The position numbers and the translations under genes were made by a program. Below are positions 28,882-36,349 of a stretch of DNA of 52,156 bases, in pieces. The notes under the pieces were generated by a model that did not search any database, was not told the DNA's origin, and saw nothing but the letters and a program-made list of their open reading frames with translations. The DNA is from Chrysophaeum taylorii (taxonomy: Eukaryota > Sar > Pelagophyceae > Pelagomonadales > Pelagomonadaceae), in contig JAQMWT010000128.1 of the NCBI GenBank assembly GCA_029834535.1, positions 1 to 52,156 on the forward strand, given 5' to 3'. Within the stretch, counting starts at the first letter, position 1, and the number at the start of each line of letters is the position of its first letter.

Positions 28882-29674
28882 TGGCGCACCGCGGCCGCAA
28901 ACTCCCGAACATGCCAAGGATAACGACGTTATGAAAGTGAAGATTCCTACGAAGGAAGAAGTGACAAGGTTGTTCAGGAGCTTGGAATTCCTGACAATCC
29001 GCACTTAGATGACTACGCGATGTTGATGCTCCGTCACTGTGTGCAATATTCTTGGGCCTTTTTCGACTATTATGAGACCTGTGGACTCGCCACCTGTGTC
29101 TCCACGATTCAAAGACGCGAATCCGCGACCGATTAAGATGACGCCCTACCGACTGACGCCTGCGAAGCTCGATTGTCTCCGCAAGCAGATCAGTGAGTGG
29201 TGTTGGGATGGAGCCATTCGCCCGGCCAACTCGCCTTGGGGATTTCCTGTGTTGATGCTTCCCAAGAAGGAGCTGAGATTGGAACGTCAAGCGCGTTCCG
29301 TGCTGCAGTGGACTTACGTCAGCTCAACGATCAACTGGTCAATGACAGTTGGCCGAACATTCGACAAGACGATGCTTTAGCCTTTCTCGCCATGCGACGC
29401 TGGCGGACATGCATTGATATTAGATGGGGATACCACAATCTTCGTCTGGATCCGGCAGCGCAAGACGCTGTCACGATGGTTAGCCCACTTGGCGCTCATA
29501 GTTCCTTGCGATTACTCTGGGTGTGAAGACGGCCGGAGCTCTTTTCTGCAAGCAGATGGCGAGCGACCTTTCGAAATGGATGTATCGAGACTTGGTTGCG
29601 TTTGTTGACGATATTATGATGGGATCCGACGATCTTCATCGACATTTACAAGTTTTGATCGAAGTTATGAGCAT
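28845..29674 (+). pseudogene. RT linker and reverse transcriptase palm, broken (copy 2)
   Basis: The linker (FDVPWKDAPRDAD, IPTKEEV) is followed by RT in three frames: MTPYRLTPAKLDCL, SPWGFPVLMLPKK, then AAVDLRQLND, TCIDIRWGYHNLRLD, MVSPLGAHSS, and AFVDDIMMGSDD (catalytic box near 29605-29635). Shifts occur near 29275 and 29520, and a stop falls after the palm. The Trp of IRWGYH, a stop codon in copy 1, is intact here. Confidence 0.85.
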
Positions 29675-30799
29675 TTGGCACAGATAGGGTACAGCGGTCG
29701 AACCGCAAAGTTCCACCATCTCAAGGATAATATAGAATTCCTGGGACACATTTCGACCCCAGAAGGCTCGAAGCCGAATGCGAAGACGCTGGACGCGCTG
29801 CAGAAGATGCCGATTCCAGGTACTTTGCCGAATACTTCTCCGAAGACCCATATACGCTCTTTCATCGGCATGAGTAATTACTGCCGGCGATATGTGAAAG
29901 GCTACTCGAAGATTGTGGAACCGCTGAGACGATTATATCTCTAAGGCGTAAAGTTCGAGTGGACGCCCGAGTGTCAAAAAGCTTGGGATGCGATTATTGA
30001 AGCTCTGGTTGATTCCAGAGGAGTCTACCACCCCGATTGTGATCTGCCCTTTCAGATCCGATCCGATGCTTCCAAGGATGGACTTGGAGCATATCTCTTC
30101 CAGATTGTCGAAGTCAAGGACAAGGCAGGAAGAGTGACTCGAGAAGAACGAGTGATTGAATACTGGAGCCGAGCCGTGCCGAAGGAGATGCGCAATTATG
30201 AGCCCCGTCGGCTGGAGCTGCTGGCTGTTATCATTTCTCTGGAGCACTTTCGAGCCTATATTGAAGGGCACCGGACTGTTTTGGAAGCCGATCACCGAAA
30301 TTTGACGTTTTTATGTAAGGCGACGCACTATTCTGGACAGCTTGCTCGTTGGGCGATGCGCCTCGCCAACTTTGATCCTGAACTTGGCTACAAGCCGGAA
30401 AAGTCGCCGGGTATGAGTATCCCTGACTGTCTCTCCAGCAATCCGATAGATCATGTCATCGAGACTGGCGAGTTTGGTGAACCTTTGAACCATGCTTGTT
30501 TGGTGTCCCAAGAGCTTCCCCGACCTATTGATGACCATGGAATTCCTGCCTCCGGCTGTCACTTCATATTGTCGTTTGTCACGACCGAACTGCCGGAAGA
30601 CGCGGAAGAAGATCCCGAGAAAGATCCGATGAGACTGGCTACGTCCCACGCTAAGAGACAACGTCGGAAGAACCGCGTGCGCGATGAGCCGCAGGTCTTC
30701 AAGGACGCCGCCGCCTGCAAGGATTACATTGATAAAACTCCCGATAATATGACGCTCGATGAGATCGCGCGTGAGCAAGAATCTGATGCTACTTGCTAG
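29675..30799 (+). CDS. RT connection and RNase H (copy 2)
   Basis: The connection is at 29675-29944 (FLGHISTPEG, IRSFIGMSNYCRRYV), ending in a TAA that replaces Glu of copy 1. The same frame then continues through RNase H: IRSDASKDGLGAYL (first Asp), EPRRLELLAVIISLEHF (Glu), EADHRNLTFL (Asp), then GYKPEKSPGMSIPDC. It stops at 30797-30799, again where copy 1 has Glu. It is typical Ty3 RNase H of normal length. Confidence 0.83.
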
Positions 30800-30882
30800 G
30801 ATATTCGCTATCGGATGGTCCAAGATCACACGTCGCGACGTTACCGAGCGGACGAACGATGCGAAGTTGTGAAAGGCATTCT

Positions 30883-31153
30883 AACTAACTAACTAACTAA
30901 CTTCAGACCTCTCCCGAGCATGGGAGCCAGGCCGGACCGGCAGGAGCCGGCACGGAATCACAGAGAAAATTCACGCAGTTGGGGCAGAGGGACGAGGACG
31001 GACTTGTTGATGGTGGACCGCCACTGCGCGCGGTCTTGTGCGAGGTCGTGCAAAAGCGTCGCAGGTCGCGGACGTGTTGGTCCACGAACAAATCGACCTG
31101 TCCGTCGCGTTCTACCCAACCGAGCGAACCCCATCCCAGCGCGGACTTTCCGG
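30883..31153 (-). mobile_element. Short retroposon, family B (copy B1), internally deleted LINE
   Basis: Read on the minus strand, it has LINE 5' sequence (from CCGGAAAGTCCGCGCTGGG to GACCTGCGACGC) joined directly to LINE 3' sequence (GCACGACCTCGCACAAG to the CTGAAG(TTAG)n tail). The whole coding region is gone. It is flanked by GTGAAAGGCATTCT (30869-30882) and GTGAAAGACATTCT (31154-31167), a 14-bp target duplication with one mismatch; Ty3 copy 1 has only one such sequence. The same internal junction recurs in the element at 46964-47381. Confidence 0.9.
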
Positions 31154-31735
31154 GTGAAAGACATTCTTTACCGCATTTCTGCTGATTTGCACCCGATGAT
31201 TGTGGCCCCTGCAACGTTGCGCAAGCGCATTATTCGACTCTACCATGACACTCCGGTTAACAGTGGTCATATGGGACGTCACAGTACTGTCCAGGCTATC
31301 CAGGAACGATTTTGGTGGCCCCAGATGTCGAACGAAGTCGGAGTCTTCATTGCTGAATGTTTAGTTTGCCAGAAAGCTCGCACGCCTGAACCGAAACGAG
31401 CTGGACTCTTGCAGCAGCCTGTCTACGATGGTGATGGCGCTGTTCTATGCATGGATTTATTTGGACCTTTGCCCAGTGCTGGTCCCGAGACGTATCTTCT
31501 AGTGTTTTTCGATCCGTTCTCGCACTTCTTGATTTTGGATGTTTTGAACGATAAGACTGCTGAATCCATTCTCGAGTCTTTTGTCATTAACATCCTCCTC
31601 AAGGGCTATTTGCCCCAGATGATTCGTACCGACAACGGTAAAGAGTTCGTGAACAAGTTGATGCGCGAGTTTTGCCATCTCTTCAACACGCAATACCAGA
31701 CTACGATTCCCTATCATGCCCAGTCGAGCGTGTGA
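31154..31735 (+). CDS. Integrase, zinc domain and most of catalytic core (copy 2)
   Basis: Starts in the target duplication of the retroposon. Zinc domain: LYHDTPVNSGHMG and CLVCQKA. Core: CMDLFGPLPS (Asp) and IRTDNGKEFVN (Asp). The frame ends at 31735 just after YHAQSS, because about nine or ten bases present in copy 1 are missing, so the catalytic Glu block VERVNRF is read in the next frame. An open frame extends upstream into the retroposon but is spurious there. Confidence 0.82.
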   Translation: MKDILYRISADLHPMIVAPATLRKRIIRLYHDTPVNSGHMGRHSTVQAIQERFWWPQMSNEVGVFIAECLVCQKARTPEPKRAGLLQQPVYDGDGAVLCMDLFGPLPSAGPETYLLVFFDPFSHFLILDVLNDKTAESILESFVINILLKGYLPQMIRTDNGKEFVNKLMREFCHLFNTQYQTTIPYHAQSSV

Positions 31736-32736
31736 ACAGATTTATCAAGGCCTTCCTCCGTGCCTGCCTTCAGGGCCGGAACATCACGGATTGGCCCGAC
31801 TTTGCCCACTATATTGCGTTTTGCTACAACCGCAAGTTTATTCCAGGCACGCAGATTTCTCCCTTTATGCTACGCCTGAACCGTCAGCCTATGTTGCCGA
31901 CCGATCATACGCTTATGGACTTTGATACGCGATTGTTGCCGAAGACTCACTCTGATGCAGTCGCTGAAACTCGTGAACGATTGAAGTATTATACGAAGAT
32001 CGTCCACGAAGCTCGTGATAAAGCTTTGAAGAAACAACGACTGGCTTACAACGCCGATCATGTCGATGTCGAATACAAGGAAGGATCGCATGTTTTGCTT
32101 TACATTCCTTTCCTTCAGAACAAGCTTCGACCGGAATGGCGAGGACCGTTTATTATCAAGGAACGCCTTTCCCCGGTCACCTATAGGATTGAGTCTCTCG
32201 ACTCTCCGCCCGAAGAACGACGTGTTCATGTTAGTCAGATCACGCCTGTGATGGTTCCCCCGATCGTTGATCAAGCCATCCGCAAACCCGAAGAAACCTT
32301 CCGTGATGATTATCAGCACGGTAAGTTTGTTGTTTTCCGGATTCCTGACCGGAAGCGCTCTGATTGGCGCAAGAAGATCTATGTTGCTGAAGTTTACGAG
32401 CCTTACGATTACCAGAATGATCGTGTTGCTCTACATTGCTATTCCGATTTGGGTCCGAACGACGATGTCGCTTATTTCAAGCCGACCTCTCACCTTTCGA
32501 AGCGCAAGCTCAAACCCGGGTACAAGGACGTTGACGGTCGCAGTTTCACTGACAAGTCCAAGATCTCATCCAACACAACTCCTCGTGTCACGGATTTCGC
32601 TCCGCACGAGATTGATGTGTTGGTCCCCAAGTTTACTCTACGCAGTGGTCGCGTTCCCGAATCGATCATCACCCGCGTTTACAAGAAGGTTCGTTCACGA
32701 GATGCTCGTGAGGCGAAGCCGCGCTCCTCGCGCTAG
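31726..32736 (+). CDS. Integrase end, GPY/F module and long conserved extension (copy 2)
   Basis: Opens with VERVNRFIKAFL (catalytic Glu), then FIPGTQISPFMLRLNRQ, a helix, and the GPY/F-like LRPEWRGPFIIKERLSP. About 180 further residues are shared with copy 1: KFVVFRIPDRKRSDWRKK, YVAEVYEPYDYQND, KPTSHLSKRKLKP, VDGRSFTDK, DFAPHEIDVLVPKF and RVYKKVRSRDA. The extension has no chromodomain or other domain I recognise. It ends about 40 bases before the 3' LTR. Confidence 0.8.
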   Translation, partial: ERVNRFIKAFLRACLQGRNITDWPDFAHYIAFCYNRKFIPGTQISPFMLRLNRQPMLPTDHTLMDFDTRLLPKTHSDAVAETRERLKYYTKIVHEARDKALKKQRLAYNADHVDVEYKEGSHVLLYIPFLQNKLRPEWRGPFIIKERLSPVTYRIESLDSPPEERRVHVSQITPVMVPPIVDQAIRKPEETFRDDYQHGKFVVFRIPDRKRSDWRKKIYVAEVYEPYDYQNDRVALHCYSDLGPNDDVAYFKPTSHLSKRKLKPGYKDVDGRSFTDKSKISSNTTPRVTDFAPHEIDVLVPKFTLRSGRVPESIITRVYKKVRSRDAREAKPRSSR

Positions 32737-32766
32737 CCGCTCGCTGGGGTAGCTCGTATTCTCACC

Positions 32767-32773
32767 AGGGGAG
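32767..32773 (+). other. Polypurine tract
   Basis: AGGGGAG stands three bases before the 3' LTR, and the identical tract precedes the LTR of copy 1. It is likely the plus-strand primer of reverse transcription. Confidence 0.6.
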
Positions 32774-32776
32774 TCC

Positions 32777-33113
32777 TGTGGCGGAAACTCCCGCCTCCTA
32801 AGGCTTACCCCTCCTTTAGCCCCCCCCCTTATCAGGGGCACCCTACTCCGTTCTGATGATGTCAGTTTTCTCTATGACATCATCTTTCTTTTCCGTGACA
32901 TGTGTCACGCTGATTTCTGTGATTCGAGAGTATCTTAATCATAAAGCAACAGCCGATCCTCAAGTTGTGAGGACCAGGCACGGAAGTTGTTTGTGGTTGT
33001 GTGGCGAGTGAACGGCCTTCCTCGTCCCGTGACTCGATCAAGGGCACGGACGCGAGCGGCGAGCCTAGATTTGAAGGTGAGACAGGTAGACATAATTTCC
33101 CTGTTACGCCACA
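32777..33113 (+). repeat. 3' LTR of Ty3 copy 2
   Basis: Matches 22177-22513 in length and ends, differing at about 17 positions by hand alignment. Confidence 0.93.
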
Positions 33114-33118
33114 GTGAT
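33114..33118. repeat. Target site duplication GTGAT, right
   Basis: Identical to 22172-22176; the plus-strand sequence then continues with CATGACC, restoring the interrupted block. Confidence 0.92.
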
Positions 33119-33723
33119 CATGACCATCGGGAGAGAGCTGTTGGTCGATAATTCGAAATTTGTCGACTTTTGATCTACATTGTTTTGCTTCTTGTTTTCA
33201 CTTTGTATGTCATCCGGGCTGCTGTCTGGGCCGTTGCGCCCAGAGAGAGAGGAAGCGTTTATGCGTGCCGTGGCAGCGTGATGGCGTTCGTTACCATCGT
33301 AGATAGAGCCGTCTGTTGCTGATTCCGAACTTGTCGAATCTTGATTTTGGTGGTCTTGTTTCTCGGTGTGACTTTGCACGTGGAGAACGTCGCCGGTGGT
33401 AGGGGTACGGTCGCCGGTGTTGGATGTGCGCCCTCACAACTCGAACGCGGGGATGTGGTCGAGTTGCTATGAACCAGGTGGCGGAGGAGGCGAGCGGGTG
33501 CAATGGGGTTCGGGGGGTGCCAGAGAGGCGAAGAGTGATTTGGCAGAAGAGGAGGGGCCAGAGATGGTGGGGGGTTGAGAACAGAAAGGCGGAGCGGGCG
33601 GTGAACCAGAAGAACCGGGTCCAGGGCATCCGTGGAGGTGGTGATGGTACTCGGGTAGAATCGGGAGAGAGGCATCGGAGGTTTGTTCGGAAGGGGATGT
33701 AGGTGATGAATGGGGAAAGGAGG
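33119..33723 (-). pseudogene. Minus-strand block, Pro/Ser-rich part split by Ty3 copy 2
   Basis: The minus strand has overlapping frames (33259-33675 and 33104-33379). The second reads ARINASSLSGRNGPDSSPDD, which recurs beyond the Ty3 insertion as an ASSLFGHNGPGSS version near 22110-22160. This imperfect repeat of about 65 bp shows that the flanks belong together. The frame from 33724-34509 ends at 33724, so a frameshift or stop intervenes. No catalytic motif. Confidence 0.4.
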
Positions 33724-34509
33724 TTAAAGATGCAATACAGCATCTTGGGTGGGGTTGGTGGCATCCAAGGAGGCAAGGATGGTGAGGAGGACGGCGTGGG
33801 TTTCATAGTAGGAGTTGCGGATGTCAGCATGGGCATTTTCGAGTGCCTTGAGCTGGGCGTCCTTGAGATGGAGTTCGGCGTTGGTGGAGGCCAGTTCGCG
33901 GGCTTGGATGGCGAGCTTGGCGGTGGCGGAGGCTAAAGCGGCGTCGGCTATGGTGAGTTTGGCGGTTGTGGAGGACAAGGTGTCGTCCTGGAGGGTGAGT
34001 ATGGCCTTAGTTGCGGCCAAGTCGGCGCTTTGGGAGTCGAGTGCAGCCTGGGTGATGGCCAACTCGCGTTGGAGCGCAGACGAAGGTGCATGGGAACTTG
34101 TAGGAGGAGTGTTGAGTGATGCTTGGGTGGTGACGGGAGAAGGGTCGTAGCCGTAGTGTGCATAATCACGCGGGTGTAGGTGAAAATCGGGGGGACAGCG
34201 ACTTTCGAAAGGTGAGGAAGGTCGGGCAGGAGGGTCCGATGATAGGTCGGGCAGGAGGGTCCGATGATGGGGCGGCAGGAGCTTAAGCCGCGGTGGGGGC
34301 TTGATGGTGAACGAAGGTGCCGGGTCCGTCATGGCCGTAGGTGGCATGGTCCTGTGGGTGGAGATGAAAGTCGCGAGGAAAGTGACCTTCGGATGATAAT
34401 GGATATCGGACAGGAGGGTCCCATGGTGGGGCGGCAGGAGCTTTAGCCGCCGCGGTGGGGGGGTTGTCAGGGATGGAGGTGCCGGGGCCGTCATGGCCGT
34501 AGGTGGCAT
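33724..34509 (-). CDS. Coiled-coil Gag-like protein, second part (minus-strand block)
   Basis: The minus strand is open for 261 codons. The first half is proline-rich. The second half is a long regular coiled coil with Ala/Leu/Thr heptads (ELAITQAALDSQSADLAATK and similar), ending in AVLLTILASLDATN. The order proline-rich then coiled coil then short hydrophobic helix resembles the Gag-like frame at 49119-50740 on the same strand. Its proline-rich part also overlaps the preceding frame in a region of 170-bp direct repeats (34146-34500), so part of the open length is repeat-driven. Confidence 0.45.
   Translation of the reverse strand: MPPTAMTAPAPPSLTTPPPRRLKLLPPHHGTLLSDIHYHPKVTFLATFISTHRTMPPTAMTDPAPSFTIKPPPRLKLLPPHHRTLLPDLSSDPPARPSSPFESRCPPDFHLHPRDYAHYGYDPSPVTTQASLNTPPTSSHAPSSALQRELAITQAALDSQSADLAATKAILTLQDDTLSSTTAKLTIADAALASATAKLAIQARELASTNAELHLKDAQLKALENAHADIRNSYYETHAVLLTILASLDATNPTQDAVLHL
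34146..34500 (-). repeat. Direct repeats of about 160-170 bp inside the Pro-rich coding region
   Basis: The plus-strand segments starting near 34146 and 34331, with a partial third near 34490, share GCCGTAG-TG-CAT, CGGGTG/GTGGAGAT-AAA and GTCGGGCAGGAGGGTCC followed by GGGGCGGCAGGAGCTT. A 26-bp sub-repeat (GGTCGGGCAGGAGGGTCCGA) is itself doubled at 34225-34268. They encode the repeated GHDGPG motif. Confidence 0.7.
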
Positions 34510-35260
34510 GATCGTCGCGAAGGGAGTGAGTGGTGCAGCGAGCGGGTGGACGAGGATGTTGGGGAACTTGAAGAGATGGTGAAGGGGGAGTCGCCGAAAG
34601 TGGGGAGTTAGGCTCCAGTGAAGGAGGTGGAGGCTCCGGTGGAGTTGGTGGAGTGAAGGGAGTAATGAAGAGTGGTGGTGGTGGTGGAGTGTTCAACATC
34701 GCTGGTGCGATATTCGAACAAGGTGGAGTGTCCTCGTGTATGTGGGGTGTGCCGGGTTGTGGAGTAATGGCGATGCCAGGTTCCGGAGTGACGGCTGTTG
34801 AGGCCGAGACTTTGGCGTGGGTTGTTTGACATCCGGCGGGGTGGACGGCAGAAGGTGGTGGTTGTCCAATTTCGAGAACTTGTTTGACAGCAGGAGGGGG
34901 GGTGACCATCGAGACAGTCGGGTCTTGGGTCGCGACTTCGTGAGAAGTTTGCTCGAGGGGGGTCTCCGTAAGAACAGCTGGTGGGGGAGCCTGTTCAAGT
35001 TGCTCGTCCTGGTCGAGTTGCTCGTTCATAGCTTCGATTCTTGCGGCGAGCTTATCATAGTCGGCAGCGTGTTTTGCGGCGAGCGCAGCATATGCTGCAG
35101 CATTTGCGTCAAGGCGTTTTGCGAATAACGCATCAAGTTTGGCATCGAAATCAGCTTTGATGTCGTTTTGCTGTTGCAAAAGCCGGAGAGCTTGTTCTAG
35201 TGATGGAATGAATTGCACAAAAAAATCCAGACTCGGACTTGTGTGGTCGTGAGTCGCCAT
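34283..35260 (-). CDS. Coiled-coil, proline-rich Gag-like protein, first part (325 aa)
   Basis: ATG at 35260. Residues 10-85 are a helix with regular hydrophobics (FIPSLEQALRLLQQQNDIKA, then KLDALFAKRL, AAYAALAAKHAADYDKLAAR), likely a coiled coil. After that comes a long Pro/Thr linker, and near the end two copies of a HATYGHDGPGT motif encoded by repeats of about 160-170 bp. No zinc knuckle is seen. Together with 33724-34509, 21047-21985 and 18035-20190 it forms one antisense block, most simply an old LTR element whose pol is decayed or missing. A host gene is not excluded. Confidence 0.45.
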   Translation of the reverse strand: MATHDHTSPSLDFFVQFIPSLEQALRLLQQQNDIKADFDAKLDALFAKRLDANAAAYAALAAKHAADYDKLAARIEAMNEQLDQDEQLEQAPPPAVLTETPLEQTSHEVATQDPTVSMVTPPPAVKQVLEIGQPPPSAVHPAGCQTTHAKVSASTAVTPEPGIAITPQPGTPHIHEDTPPCSNIAPAMLNTPPPPPLFITPFTPPTPPEPPPPSLEPNSPLSATPPSPSLQVPQHPRPPARCTTHSLRDDHATYGHDGPGTSIPDNPPTAAAKAPAAPPWDPPVRYPLSSEGHFPRDFHLHPQDHATYGHDGPGTFVHHQAPTAA

Positions 35261-36349
35261 CGTTTTGGGGTTGCGTTTTTGCGCTGTTGTTGGTTGCTTT
35301 CACACTTTTGCTCCGGTGGCAAGCGATTAGACTTGACTACGGTCTTAGGAACTTCAGGAACTTCAGGAGACTGCTCTTACCTGGAAATCCTGGGTCTTTG
35401 TCCGGCACGTCGATCGAGATCGATGTCTTTCGGAGGGACGTTTCTCTACCAGTACCGGGTCCAAACCTAGAGACAGAAAAAAATCACTGCGCTCCTGGTA
35501 GAGAATGATGGCGGTGGTAGTGCTGCCCTGGCGCCCTGTCCCTAACGACACAAAGAGCAGCACGGTGTTCGACACAGCGATTTTATTGGTGATTGGGAGT
35601 GAGTGATAAGAGGGGGGGGGGTACTGACCCTAAATCAAATTTTATATCTCTAACCTGTAGCAACATGGCGAAAAACAAAGTAATCAAACAATTGCTGCGG
35701 CGTTAATCGAGGCTAACCGCGGTCGATTTTCCCAAAAAAACGGTTTGTGCCCAACCGACGCTTCATGTATCATATATTCTCTATCCGTATTCAATATAAA
35801 ATATCTAGTAATGGTGTCGCCAATCCCTTATCCACGGACGGACACTTCCTCCGTCTACTTAGGCAGCAATTTTTTCTGAACTATATTCAAGTTCAGCCCG
35901 CTGCGATGTCTTTGGAACTCTGGGTTAGGTTTGCATTCGGAGAACATATGGTGCCTAGGCTTGCGGAACTTATGATTAACCGCTGGTTGTTGTGACGATG
36001 ACACATATGCGAATTAAGTTGGGGAAGCAAGTCCCTTCCACCGAAGCTGTCTCCAGTAACCGGAGCAGGGGAGGTTAGGGCCCATCTGCTCAACACCGTA
36101 GCATCCAAGCCGCCTGCTGCTATCCAACCCCACACAATGCCACGTTATCCCGAGTAGCTCGCTGGGCTCTGAGTATCCTCGCACACCGAACACAGATGCA
36201 TTCGGACGACCATGATAGCCAGCCTTCGCCCATAAATGTAACACGGGGCAAAGCACGCCAAGAGAAAAATGGTTGCACGTGGGTATCGAGCAGGTTGGCC
36301 ATCCTAGAAATCTGAATTCGTCCGGCTGGATAGTGGCTGCATCGTGTCG
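35261..36349. other. Spacer: possible 5' end of old LTR element, then AT-rich intergenic DNA
   Basis: 35261-35640 is upstream of the Gag-like ATG on the minus strand and includes AATAAAAT (minus, near 35580), a run of nine or ten G, and CTCTACCAG repeated about 50 bp apart (35448 and 35494 regions). It could be an LTR and leader, but no partner LTR was found. 35641-36349 is AT-richer, with no credible ORF, and probably holds the 3' flank of the bromodomain gene. Confidence 0.35.

Larger units (their letters stand above)
22177..33113 (+). mobile_element. Ty3/gypsy LTR retrotransposon with DNMT domain, copy 2 (complete span)
   Basis: The span is 10,937 bp, bounded by two 337-bp LTRs and a GTGAT duplication. 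Internal order: leader, coiled-coil Gag, zinc motif and RS tail, protease, C5-DNA methyltransferase, RT, RNase H, integrase with long tail. By hand I count about 17 differences between the LTRs (near 95% identity), so the insertion is not recent. Breaks: a stop in Gag at 24602, a double shift in protease, a stop at 27214, stops and shifts in RT, and a deletion in integrase near 31725. A short retroposon (30883-31153) sits between RNase H and integrase. Confidence 0.95.

Noticed and set aside
899..30799. Reassigned stop codons (many in-frame TAA and TAG where the other copy has Tyr, Glu or Gln)
   Set aside because: Replaced residues are mixed (Tyr, Glu, Gln, Trp, His, Ser), TGA is also involved, true frameshifts occur nearby, and the intact frames end at TAA/TAG normally. 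This is pseudogene decay.
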